Source: UBA7803 sp034522075 (GTDB lineage Bacteria; Pseudomonadota; Gammaproteobacteria; Pseudomonadales; Azotimanducaceae). Taken from it: a stretch of 64,000 nucleotides of DNA. Where the stretch lies: contig JAXHLO010000006.1 in assembly GCA_034522075.1 (NCBI GenBank), positions 487,087 through 551,086 on the forward strand. Reading direction: 5' to 3'. Shown here one piece after another: positions 10,151 through 18,763 of this stretch; position 1 is the stretch's first letter, and each line of letters begins with the position of its first letter. The notes below the pieces were generated by a model. That model did not search any database, had not been told where the DNA came from, and saw only the letters and a program-made list of their open reading frames with translations. Position numbers and translations under genes: made by a program.

Positions 10151-10468
10151 CTTAACTCCCAGGTGACAGTGCGAAAGCGTGTCGGTGAAAAACGCCGATC
10201 CTCACACGCGCCGTATCCGGATCGTACGCGTTGTTAATGTAACCCGTAACGTGGAAGCGTCGCAGGGCCTTGAGACGGCTAATTTCTCATGAGTTGGTGA
10301 TCAATGCTCAACTAAGCGGCACGCAGTCGACCCCCATGATGCTGTGTCGATTCTCCGTGATTGCGCATAATCGACGCTACGGCTACCGGCCATCCAAAAC
10401 ATACCGAGTTTCCTATACTCACACTCCGAGACTCACATTCCGACACCAACAACAACAGGACTGTCGTG
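10151..10468. promoter_or_regulatory. Divergent intergenic region between TonB-receptor operon and MFS gene
   Basis: This 318-base stretch separates the start of the minus-strand receptor operon from the plus-strand MFS transporter. It holds no convincing gene; the open frames across it are shadows of neighbouring coding sequence. It must carry both promoters. The part near the receptor is AT-richer and contains a direct repeat GTAAC-CC-GTAAC (near 10238-10250), which I note without assigning a regulator. Confidence 0.4.
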
Positions 10469-11781
10469 ATGCAGAACCCGGCGCTGGCCGCGAGAGCCAG
10501 CAACGTGCGCTGGCGCATACTTGGGCTTGCATCGTCCGCCGCACTTCCATTCCTGACGTCCTGCGCACCAACGTGTCCGTCGTCGGCGAGAGCATGATCG
10601 GCGATCTGGGTATCACCGAGGTGCACCTCGGGATGATCTTTTCGGCCTTCGCGCTGGGCTACGCGCTATTCCAGATTCCGGGTGGCATCCTCGGCGACAA
10701 TATCGGCTCCAGACGCGCGCTTGCCATCATTGCAGCCGGCTGGGCCGTTCTGACTATGTTTACGGCCATGGTGCCCGGCACCGATTACCTTTCGGTTGGC
10801 GGCATTGTCGGGCTGCTGCTGGTATTGAGATTTCTCGTCGGCGTAACGCATGCGCCGGTGTTCCCCGTCACCACCGGCGGCACGATCGCAAACTGGTTTC
10901 CTACCGGCGGCTGGGGGTTGCCTGTCGGCCTGTCGAGCACTGGCCTGACGCTGGGTGCTGCGGCGACCGCGCCTCTGCTCGTCTGGTTGATGGAAATGTT
11001 CGGCTGGCGCGGCGCGCTGTTGGTGACCGCACCTTCGGCACTGCTGCTCGCCGCAGTATGGTGGTGGTATGTGCGGGACTATCCGCGCGACCACAGGAGC
11101 GTCAGCACCAACGAACAGGCGCTGATCGACGCCGGGCGTCCGCCGCCGGAATACGAGCGTGTTTCGGGCGCCTGGAAAATCGCGATAAAAAATCGCGATG
11201 TGCTTCTGCTCGCCGGCAGTTACTTCTGCACGAACTACGTCTTTTACCTGTTCTTCAACTGGTTCTTTTTCTACCTGGTCAGCGTGCGCGGGTTCAGCGC
11301 CGCTGATGCCGGCCTGCTGACGTCGGCACAGTGGATCATCGGCGCCGTTGGCGCGACCGCCGGCGGCTTCATCTGTGACCGGCTGACGCGGCGTTACGGG
11401 CTGCGCTGGGGGCCACGCTGGCTCGCCATTCCAAGCCTCGTGCTGTGCGCGATGTTTCTCGTGCTGGGTGCGACATCCGGCAACATGATCCTGACTGTGG
11501 TTTTTCTCTGCATCTGCTTCGGTTGCACGCAACTGACGGAGGCGGCATATTGGGCGACGACGATGGCCGTATCGGGCCGACACGCATCGGCCGCTACGGG
11601 CATACTGAATACAGGTGGTAACGTCGTCGGTTTCGCCGGCGGCATGATGGTCCCGCTGATTGCAAGCGTCTGGGGATGGACAGTCTCCGTATCGACCGGA
11701 GCCGTATTTGCGCTGGTCGCCGCGCTGCTCTGGCTGCTGATACGAGGCGATCGGCAAATGATGCATACAAATGGTGCATAA
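10469..11781 (+). CDS. MFS transporter (N-terminus in a different frame)
   Basis: A major facilitator of about 435 residues with repeated hydrophobic helices and the motif LGYALFQIPGGILGDNIGSR, the helix 2-3 loop signature of anion:cation symporters (ACS family). The natural N-terminus MQNPALAARASNVRWRILGL starts at ATG 10469 in one frame, while LRTNVSVVGESM onward is in another. One base appears to be missing near 10540-10555. Without this correction the downstream frame has an unnatural Arg/Gln-rich leader. The stop lies two bases before the CocE-type hydrolase gene, so they form an operon. The substrate is probably an organic anion or a product of that hydrolase (inference). Confidence 0.8.
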
Positions 11782-11783
11782 CC

Positions 11784-13847
11784 GTGAATAGAATTCAAAA
11801 ACTTCTGCTGTGGGGACTGGCTGCACTCGCAGGGGCGGGCGCCGCACACACTGCGATTGCAGAAACGCTCGACGTGCAGGAAGTCCGTATCACGATGCGC
11901 GATGGCGTGCGCCTGGCAGCAGATCTTTACCTGCCCGAGCGTGCATCGGACGACCAGACGTTTCCGGTGCTGCTCGAATATCTGCCGTACCGCAAGACGG
12001 AATCGCGAGCCCGCAACCACCGCCTGTACTCGTATTTCGTTGAACACGGGTATGCCGTGGCGCGCGTCGATATTCGCGGCACCGGTAACAGCGAAGGCCG
12101 TCTCATTCCCTATGAATATTCCGATGTCGAACTCGACGATGGCGAAGCCGTTATCGAGTGGCTCGCCAGCCAGCCGTGGTCGAGCGGCAAAGTCGGTATG
12201 TTCGGCATCTCATGGGGCGGCTTCAACTCGATACAGCTCGCGGCGCGTAATCCACCGGCGCTTAAGGCGATTGTTGCGGTAGATGCCACCGAAGACCTGT
12301 ACCAGGACGACGTACATTACATTGACGGCATCATGCATGTGGACTCATGGGAGATGAGCCAGGATCTCTACAACGCGATGCCGGGTGCGCCGGACTACGT
12401 CATCGACGAGGACTATTTCCGCGACCGTTTCGATACCGAACCCTGGATGCTGACGTACAAGAGTCAGCAGCGCGACGGGCCGTTCTGGGATCGTGCGTCG
12501 ACGCGCGACAGCTATGAGAAAATCCGTATCCCGAGTTTCCATATCGGTGGCTGGTATGACGGCTATCGTGACAGCGTGCCGCGTATGCTTGCCAACGTCA
12601 CCGCGCCGGTGAAGGGGATGATCGGCCCCTGGTCGCACGCGTTTCCGCACGAGCCATGGCCGAACCCGGGCATGGAGTGGCGCCATGAAGCCGTGCGCTG
12701 GTTCGATCACTGGCTGAAGGGTGTCGATACCGGCATCATGGATGAACCGGCGTTCGCCGTATATGTGCGCGACTGGCATGAGCCGGACAGTGCCCTCGAC
12801 TACATCGAGGGGCGCTGGCGCTGGGAAGATGGCTGGCCCGTCGAGCGCACCGAACACCGCACCCTGTTTGCGCAGCCCGATCACGGGTTGTCGCCGGAGT
12901 CCCCGGAACCCGCATCGCATCTGTTGCGTTACGAGCCGTCGTCCGGCGTTGAGGCGGGTGGGCCAGTCATGTGGTGGGGCGATATCGCGCCGGACCAGCG
13001 CCCGACCGATGCCTTCAGCCTGGTCTATGACAGCGGGCCGCTTGCCGAAGACGTCGAGATACTCGGCTTTCCACAAGCGCTGCTGACCGTGGCTGCCGAC
13101 GCGCCGCATGCGAACTGGTTCGTGCGCCTGTCCGATGTCGCGCCGGATGGGCGCGTGACGCTGGTCAGCGGTGCCGGGTTCAACGGTACGCACCGCAACT
13201 CGGCACGCGACCCGGAACCGCTCGATCCCGACGAGCCGTTCGAGCTGGACATAGACATGCATTTCACGTCATGGACGTTCCCGGCAGGGCACCGGATCCG
13301 CATGTCTGTCAGTAACGCACAATGGCCGATGTTCTGGCCCACGCCCTACCTGATGACGAGCAGCCTTCAGCTCGGCGGTGATACGGGCTCGCGCCTGCGC
13401 CTGCCGGTGATCCCGCCGGGGCCCGAGACGGCGCCGGACTTCCTGCCGCCGGCTGAGAGTCCGTCGCTGCCCGGCTACCGCACGATCGATTCCGGTAACG
13501 CGTCGGGCTACGGCGAGATATCGTCAGTCACGCGCCACCCGCCCAGCGGTGATGCTGCTGCGGTGGCGACGAATACCGGCGGTACTGAATACCCGTGGGG
13601 CACCGAAACCTACCGCGAAGCGATCGAACACCGCACTTCCGACGAATCGCCGGAGAACACCTCGATGCGCGGCACACATGAAGTCGAGGTCACGCTGGAA
13701 GATCGTGTATTGCGCTGGGAGGCGGTACTCGACTTCACCAGCGACCTGGATAACTTCTATTACAGCTATACGCGTCGGTTACTGAAGGATGGCGAGCTCG
13801 TTCGCGAAAAACACTGGGACAGGACGATTCCGCGCGATTTTCAGTAG
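11784..13847 (+). CDS. Secreted CocE/NonD-family hydrolase (X-Pro dipeptidyl-peptidase S15 fold)
   Basis: About 687 residues starting at GTG 11784, with a signal peptide ending near GAAHTAIAE, so it is exported. The alpha/beta-hydrolase core shows the nucleophile elbow GISWGG, a helical cap, and a catalytic His in GPWSHAFPHEPW. The C-terminal beta-sandwich (jelly-roll) domain carries the conserved segment FTSWTFPAGHRIRMSVS. The family cleaves acyl-amide or ester bonds, as in cocaine esterase, glutaryl-7-ACA acylase and alpha-amino-acid ester hydrolase. Two bases separate it from the MFS gene. Periplasmic hydrolysis followed by MFS import is a plausible pairing but unproven. Confidence 0.9.
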   Translation: MNRIQKLLLWGLAALAGAGAAHTAIAETLDVQEVRITMRDGVRLAADLYLPERASDDQTFPVLLEYLPYRKTESRARNHRLYSYFVEHGYAVARVDIRGTGNSEGRLIPYEYSDVELDDGEAVIEWLASQPWSSGKVGMFGISWGGFNSIQLAARNPPALKAIVAVDATEDLYQDDVHYIDGIMHVDSWEMSQDLYNAMPGAPDYVIDEDYFRDRFDTEPWMLTYKSQQRDGPFWDRASTRDSYEKIRIPSFHIGGWYDGYRDSVPRMLANVTAPVKGMIGPWSHAFPHEPWPNPGMEWRHEAVRWFDHWLKGVDTGIMDEPAFAVYVRDWHEPDSALDYIEGRWRWEDGWPVERTEHRTLFAQPDHGLSPESPEPASHLLRYEPSSGVEAGGPVMWWGDIAPDQRPTDAFSLVYDSGPLAEDVEILGFPQALLTVAADAPHANWFVRLSDVAPDGRVTLVSGAGFNGTHRNSARDPEPLDPDEPFELDIDMHFTSWTFPAGHRIRMSVSNAQWPMFWPTPYLMTSSLQLGGDTGSRLRLPVIPPGPETAPDFLPPAESPSLPGYRTIDSGNASGYGEISSVTRHPPSGDAAAVATNTGGTEYPWGTETYREAIEHRTSDESPENTSMRGTHEVEVTLEDRVLRWEAVLDFTSDLDNFYYSYTRRLLKDGELVREKHWDRTIPRDFQ

Positions 13848-13857
13848 CGTCGAAGAC

Positions 13858-13886
13858 GCTGGCCCCGAGTTTCGGGCCAGCTTTTA
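13858..13886 (+). terminator. Rho-independent terminator after the CocE/NonD gene
   Basis: GCTGGCCC (13858-13865) pairs perfectly with GGGCCAGC (13874-13881) around an eight-base loop and is followed by TTTTA. It sits eleven bases after the hydrolase stop codon and ends just before the convergent Rieske oxygenase gene, so it should close the MFS-hydrolase operon. Confidence 0.85.
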
Positions 13887-13887
13887 T

Positions 13888-15063
13888 TCAGTCCTGTATC
13901 GGCAGCCCCAGCGATTGCGCGACCTGCAGCTGGAAGTGGTGCACCGCGTGTTCACTGATGTGTGGCGCCTGCGGATTGCAGATGAATCGGCCCTGGGTGA
14001 ACGCGCCTGATTCCATCCCGCTCTGCACCGACTCGCACAGCTGGATGTCCTCGGCCTGTACCGTGTCGTTGCCAAAGTCGATGCGGGCCTGCTGCTCGGG
14101 GGTGAGCTCAGCCGATTCGTAATAGTAGTCGGATATTTCCAGCGTAAGATTCGGGCCGAGCGGGCGCGTGTAAAACAGCGCCATGTTGGCCGGCCCCGGG
14201 ACGACGTTGAACGTCAGCATCGGCCAGAGGTGCCAGAACACCGCGCACTGCGTCGGGTCGCTGGGGTCGTAGTGATAGGCCGAATCGCCGCCGTCGCCAC
14301 CATCCATCGTCAGCGTGGTGTAGTGGCCGTGGGTTTCGGCGCGGTAGGTTTTGAGGTCGACCAGCCGTGCGAAGCCGGGATGCGCGGGCTGGCAGTGATT
14401 GCACTCGAGGAAGTTGTCGAGGACGATCTTCCAGTTGCACCGCACCCGCCACTCGCGCGATGCCGCGCGGGTAAGCGACTCCACGCCGGGTACGTAATGG
14501 CGGATCTCGTCTGCGAGTCCGCCCGTCTGCTCGGCAAGCGGTTGCGCGTCCGGGTCGAAATTCACGAACACGAGGTTCAGGAAGGTCTCGATCCGCACCT
14601 CGCGCAGGCGGAAATCTGCCGGGTCGAAATCCGGCAATCCGTTGGTGCCACGGGCGCTGCGCAGTCGCCCGTCACTGTGGTACGTCCACGCATGGTAGGG
14701 ACAGGCGATGATGCCAGCGGAGCAGCGGCCGCCGCCCGATACGAGTCTGTGTCCGCGGTGACGGCAAACGTTATGGAACGCGCGCAGGTCGCCTGCATTG
14801 TCGCGGACCACGAAGGCATGCCGGTCGGCGAAGTCGAAGCTCTGGTAGCTGCCCGGATGCGGGAGATCCTCGACGTGGCACACATACTGCCATGTCCGGT
14901 GAAAGATCTGCTCGCGCTCCAGGTCGAATGCCTCCTGGGTCGTGTAGAACCGTGATGGCAGCGACCATGACCGCATCGCATCGCGATGCAGTATGCGTTC
15001 ATCGTCCCGGTAGCCCGCCACCTGTGACGCTCCCGACTTCTCAATCATTCGACTATTGCTCAT
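13888..15063 (-). CDS. Rieske non-haem iron oxygenase alpha subunit (CntA/GbcA-like)
   Basis: 391 residues from ATG 15063, which overlaps the preceding aminotransferase stop (ATGA), indicating translational coupling. The Rieske [2Fe-2S] ligands are Cys100-x-His102 and Cys121-x-x-His124 (CPYHAW). The mononuclear iron site is His223 and His228 in LECNHCQPAHPGF, with Glu220 where classical ring hydroxylases have a bridging Asp. A Glu there is known in carnitine monooxygenase CntA and relatives acting on quaternary amines. I therefore expect N-demethylation or hydroxylation of a small methylated amine rather than an aromatic ring. No reductase component is nearby. Confidence 0.9.
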   Translation of the reverse strand: MSNSRMIEKSGASQVAGYRDDERILHRDAMRSWSLPSRFYTTQEAFDLEREQIFHRTWQYVCHVEDLPHPGSYQSFDFADRHAFVVRDNAGDLRAFHNVCRHRGHRLVSGGGRCSAGIIACPYHAWTYHSDGRLRSARGTNGLPDFDPADFRLREVRIETFLNLVFVNFDPDAQPLAEQTGGLADEIRHYVPGVESLTRAASREWRVRCNWKIVLDNFLECNHCQPAHPGFARLVDLKTYRAETHGHYTTLTMDGGDGGDSAYHYDPSDPTQCAVFWHLWPMLTFNVVPGPANMALFYTRPLGPNLTLEISDYYYESAELTPEQQARIDFGNDTVQAEDIQLCESVQSGMESGAFTQGRFICNPQAPHISEHAVHHFQLQVAQSLGLPIQD

Positions 15064-16439
15064 GCTGCACGCAACCCGTGCCCCACCTTGTCGAGGCACC
15101 ATGCGAGTCGGTCGATGATCCTGTCAACCTCGGCGTGGCTGATCACGAGAGGCGGGGCGAGGACGATCACATCACGAATGGCGCGCACGATGAGTCCGTT
15201 CTCGAAGCCCGTGTGGTGTACGCGCAGACCGACACCGAGCTCCTCCGGAAACGGGCGGCGGTTGGCCTTGTCGGCGACGAGTTCGAGCCCGACCATGAGG
15301 CCCACACCGCGCACGTCGCCGACCAGCGGATGATCGGCGAGTTCGCGCACGCGTGACTGGAAATAAGGACCGATATCGTCGCGTACCCGCTCGACCAGGC
15401 CTTCCTCTTCGATTATGCGGAGGTTGCGCAGCGCGACCGCACACGCGACCGGATGGCCGGAATAGGTGTAGCCGTGGTTGAAAGAGCCACCTTCGTTGAC
15501 GACGACAGACGCGACGCGCTCGCCAAGCATCGTGCACGCGATCGGCGCGTAACCAGACGACAGTCCCTTCGCGAGGTTTACCAGGTCGGGCTCCAGGCCG
15601 TAGAGTTCGCTGCCGAACCAGTGGCCGACGCGGCCGAACGCGGTGATGACCTCATCGGCGATGAACAGCACCTCGTAGCGGTCGCAGATACGGCGGATCT
15701 CCTGCCAGTAGCCGGCGTCCGGCACGATCAGGCCCCCCGACCCTTGTATAGGCTCGGCGATGAATGCGGCGACGTGTTCAGGGCCCAGTTCGAGGATTTT
15801 CTCTTCGAGGGCGCGCGCGCATTGCAGATTGAAGGCCTCGGGCGAGGCGTCGCCGCCGTGGCGGTACCAGTACGGGGCGGCAATGTGCGCGATCCCGGGG
15901 ATCGGCAGGCCGAAGCATTCGTGCATCCCGCTGAGGTGGGAGAGGCTCGCGCCGCCGAGGGTCGACCCGTGGTAGCCGTATTCCCGCGCGATCACGAACT
16001 GCCGCTGGGGTTCGCCCCGCAGGTACCAGTAGTAGCGGGCGAGCTTGATCGCGGTGTCGCTCGCCTCTGAGCCTGAGTTCGAGAAAAAAGAATGCTCGAG
16101 CGTTCCCGGCGCAAGGCGGGCGAGCGTCTGTGCGAGCTCGATCACCGGCGGGGTCGCCGAGCCGAAGAAAGTGTTGTAGTAGGGGAGTTCGCGCATCTGC
16201 GCGGCAGCTGCGTCGGCCAGTTCGGTGCGGCCGTAGCCGACGTTTACGCACCACAGTCCGGCCATCGCGTCGAGCAGCGTCTGCCCGGCGGCGTCCTCGA
16301 TCTCGACCCCGCGGCCACGCACCAGAATGCGGGTTCCGGCGGCGTTGAGGTCGCGGGGGTGGCAGAAAGGATGCAGGTGATGCGCGCTATCGGCGACCTG
16401 CAGCCTGGTGCGTGCGTCTATTTCATGCATGGTCGTCAT
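15060..16439 (-). CDS. Class III (omega) aminotransferase, PLP-dependent
   Basis: 459 residues from ATG 16439 (MTTMHEID); an upstream TTG at 16463 is a less likely start. Family marks are the cofactor-binding SNSGSEASDTAIKLARYY region, the D-x-x-E/D segment LFIADEVITAFGRVG, and the Schiff-base lysine in VNLAKGLSSGYAPI. It transfers an amino group between an omega-amine or beta/gamma-amino acid and a keto acid, commonly pyruvate. The gene is coupled by an ATGA overlap to the Rieske oxygenase and is divergent from a LysR regulator, so the two enzymes probably act in one catabolic pathway on a nitrogen-containing substrate. Confidence 0.93.
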   Translation of the reverse strand: MTTMHEIDARTRLQVADSAHHLHPFCHPRDLNAAGTRILVRGRGVEIEDAAGQTLLDAMAGLWCVNVGYGRTELADAAAAQMRELPYYNTFFGSATPPVIELAQTLARLAPGTLEHSFFSNSGSEASDTAIKLARYYWYLRGEPQRQFVIAREYGYHGSTLGGASLSHLSGMHECFGLPIPGIAHIAAPYWYRHGGDASPEAFNLQCARALEEKILELGPEHVAAFIAEPIQGSGGLIVPDAGYWQEIRRICDRYEVLFIADEVITAFGRVGHWFGSELYGLEPDLVNLAKGLSSGYAPIACTMLGERVASVVVNEGGSFNHGYTYSGHPVACAVALRNLRIIEEEGLVERVRDDIGPYFQSRVRELADHPLVGDVRGVGLMVGLELVADKANRRPFPEELGVGLRVHHTGFENGLIVRAIRDVIVLAPPLVISHAEVDRIIDRLAWCLDKVGHGLRAA

Positions 16440-16529
16440 CCGCCAAGGAACCCAAGTGTGCAAAATTGCATGACAGGTCGTGCGCGGGCAAACTATGATT
16501 GTTAAAGGTCAGTTGAGTATTTTTCATCA
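16440..16529. promoter_or_regulatory. Divergent promoter region of the LysR-regulated cluster
   Basis: Ninety bases between the aminotransferase start and the LysR start. It is AT-rich compared with its surroundings and contains ATTGTTAA and a TTGA...TCAA pair spaced by ten bases close to the regulator ATG, which fits the loose T-N11-A type LysR boxes. LysR regulators usually bind such shared regions to control themselves and the divergent operon. The exact operator is not certain. Confidence 0.45.
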
Positions 16530-17467
16530 ATGTCGCGTCGCCTGCCGCCTTTGAACTCGCTCCGCGCCTTCGAGGCCGCGGCCCGTCACTGCAGTTTCCG
16601 TCACGCCGCGGAGGAATTGCATGTGACCCACTCGGCCATCAGCCACCAGGTCAAGTTTCTGGAGACGCAACTGCAGGTGGCGCTGTTCCGGCGCCGCGCG
16701 CGCTCGGTCGAGCTCACCGACGCCGGGCGGCTGTACTTTCCGGTGCTGCGTGATGCGCTCGACCGAATTGCCGATGGCACCGAGCTGGTGCGCTCTTCGG
16801 CCTCGGCCAGTGTCCTCACGATTCAGGTCTACCCGACCTTTGCAATGCGCTGGCTGATCCAGCGTCTTCCGGCATTCCAGAATCGTCATACCGACGTACA
16901 GGTGAGGCTCAATATGGCCACCCGCGACGTCGATTTCGATCGCGACAATGTCGACGTCAGCGTCATGATGGGCAGCTGTGACGACGACAGTCTGCATTAT
17001 GAGTACCTGTTCATGTCAGACATGTTCCCGGTGTGCAGCCCGGAGTATCTGCGCCGCAGCCCCCGGCTGCATGATCCGCACGATCTGCGCGAACACACAT
17101 TGCTGCAGGTCTACGTCGCGAGCCGAGACTGGGAAAAGTGGCTCGAGGCCGTCGACGTTGCCGACATCAGCCTGGACAACTCTCTCAGGTTCGACAGCTA
17201 TGCGCTCGCGCTGGAGGCCGCACTCGACGGCGCGGGAATCAGCATGACGCGTACACCGTTTGCCGCCAAGGAGTTGGCCAGCGGCCGGCTGTACGCCCTT
17301 TCGAACCGGTTGTCCGAGCCGATCACGCATGGTATCTCACCTATCGGCGGAACCGCCTCGCCACGAGCAAGATTCGGGCGCTGCAGGCCTGGCTGCTCGA
17401 AGAGGTGCACGCCGACCCGGCGCTGGCTACCGAGGTAGATGACCCAGCTCCGGCCATCGGTCAATAA
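16530..17467 (+). CDS. LysR-family transcriptional regulator, GcvA-like (C-terminus frameshifted)
   Basis: The N-terminal helix-turn-helix reads LNSLRAFEAAARHCSFRHAA then LHVTHSAISHQVKFLE, the GcvA-type signature. A periplasmic-binding-like effector domain follows to about residue 265. At about 17325 the coding frame moves: the read-through frame gives an Arg/Pro-rich tail stopping at 17438, while another frame gives the expected AWYLTYRRNRLATSKIRALQ and stops at 17467. One missing base explains it. It is divergent from the aminotransferase-Rieske operon and upstream of the second Rieske gene, so it probably controls both sides. Confidence 0.85.
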
Positions 17468-17587
17468 ATCTCACCGCACACTGAGAACTTATCGTTTGCC
17501 CCGGGGCCAGGAATTGCCCAATTTGTCGCTCAGGCCAGTACGAGTCGACGGCCGCCGCCCGTACGCCTGCTGCCATGAGAGGAACGT

Positions 17588-18763
17588 ATGAACGAGGCTG
17601 TCCAGCACACACGGAGCCTGCACACGCAAAGCCTGCCAGCGTGGACCTACCGCGACCCCGCGTTCTTCGAGCTCGAACGGGAGCGCGTTTTCCTGCGCTC
17701 CTGGCAGCTCGTCTGCCATCGCAACGACATCCCCGAACCGGGTGACTTTTTCACGCTCGATCTGGCCGGCGAACCGGTTTTCGTGGTGCGCGACCAGCAG
17801 CAGGGCATCCGGGCATTCTTCAACGTCTGCAGCCACCGCGCCTCGAGGTTGCTCGATGGCCCGCAGGGGCGCTGCGGGCGGCGCATCGTGTGCCCTTACC
17901 ATGCATGGAGCTACGCGCTCGACGGTACGGTCTTCGGGGTCACGCATCGGCGCGACTTCGAAGACTTCGATCCCGCCGACCACGGACTCGTCCCCGTCGA
18001 GACCGAACAGGCGCTGGGGTTCGTGTTCGTGCGCATACTGCCGGGCGGTCCGAGCGTGCATGAGCTGCTCGAGCCCTATCTCGAGGAACTTGCGGCCTAT
18101 CGTATCGAGGAAATGCAGCCGCTCGGGCGCATCACGCTTCGCCCGCGCCCGGTAAACTGGAAGAACGTCGCCGACAACTACGTGGATGCGCAGCACATCC
18201 GGCCGGCTCATCCCGGGCTGAGCAGTCTTGTCGGCGATAGCTATGGCGTCGAGGTACGTGGCTCCATGCATAAGATGTGGGGGCGATTGGAGCCCACACC
18301 GGATGCGGGGCCATCGGTACGCGCGTACACGAAGTTTCTGCCGGAAGCGGAGCACCTGCGCCCCGAACAGCGCCGGCTGTGGGCGTACTACCGAATGTGG
18401 CCGAACCTTGCATTCGACGTCTATCCCGACCAGATCGACTTCATGCAGTTCCTGCCCATCTCGGCCACCGAGACGCTGATCCGCGAGATCCCCTACGCGT
18501 TGCCCGACACGCGTCGCGAGATGCGCGCCGCGCGCTATCTCAACTGGCGCATCAATCGTGTCGTCAATCGAGAGGACACCGCGCTGATACAGCGCGTGCA
18601 GGACGGCATGGCGTCGGCGAGCTTCACCGTCGGCCCCCTTGCCGCCTCCGAGGTCTGCCTGCGCGACTTCGCGACCCGCATGCGCGAGGCGATTCCCGAG
18701 GCATGCCATCCACGCAAGCCGGACGAGCCGGCGCGCGCAGTCACAGTCGGAGTCGGCCAATGA
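17588..18763 (+). CDS. Rieske non-haem iron oxygenase alpha subunit (Asp-bridged type)
   Basis: 391 residues. The Rieske ligands are Cys81-x-His83 and Cys102-x-x-His105 (CPYHAWSY). The mononuclear iron site is His203 and His208 in DNYVDAQHIRPAHPGL with bridging Asp200, unlike the Glu in the other Rieske protein of this cluster. It should hydroxylate or demethylate an organic substrate using electrons from an unlinked reductase. The start ATG follows GAGAGGAACGT. The gene overlaps the following FAD oxidoreductase by ATGA, so the products are probably made together. The substrate is unknown. Confidence 0.9.
   Translation: MNEAVQHTRSLHTQSLPAWTYRDPAFFELERERVFLRSWQLVCHRNDIPEPGDFFTLDLAGEPVFVVRDQQQGIRAFFNVCSHRASRLLDGPQGRCGRRIVCPYHAWSYALDGTVFGVTHRRDFEDFDPADHGLVPVETEQALGFVFVRILPGGPSVHELLEPYLEELAAYRIEEMQPLGRITLRPRPVNWKNVADNYVDAQHIRPAHPGLSSLVGDSYGVEVRGSMHKMWGRLEPTPDAGPSVRAYTKFLPEAEHLRPEQRRLWAYYRMWPNLAFDVYPDQIDFMQFLPISATETLIREIPYALPDTRREMRAARYLNWRINRVVNREDTALIQRVQDGMASASFTVGPLAASEVCLRDFATRMREAIPEACHPRKPDEPARAVTVGVGQ

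Noticed and set aside
10270..10468. Extended N-terminus of the MFS transporter
   Set aside because: The leader is Arg/Gln/His-rich and unlike MFS N-termini; the natural start lies at 10469 in another frame.
10536..10560. Programmed ribosomal frameshift in the MFS gene
   Set aside because: No slippery heptamer or downstream structure is evident, and similar breaks occur across unrelated genes, so an error is simpler.
11676..11783. Upstream extension of the CocE/NonD hydrolase
   Set aside because: It overlaps the MFS gene; the signal peptide begins at GTG 11784.
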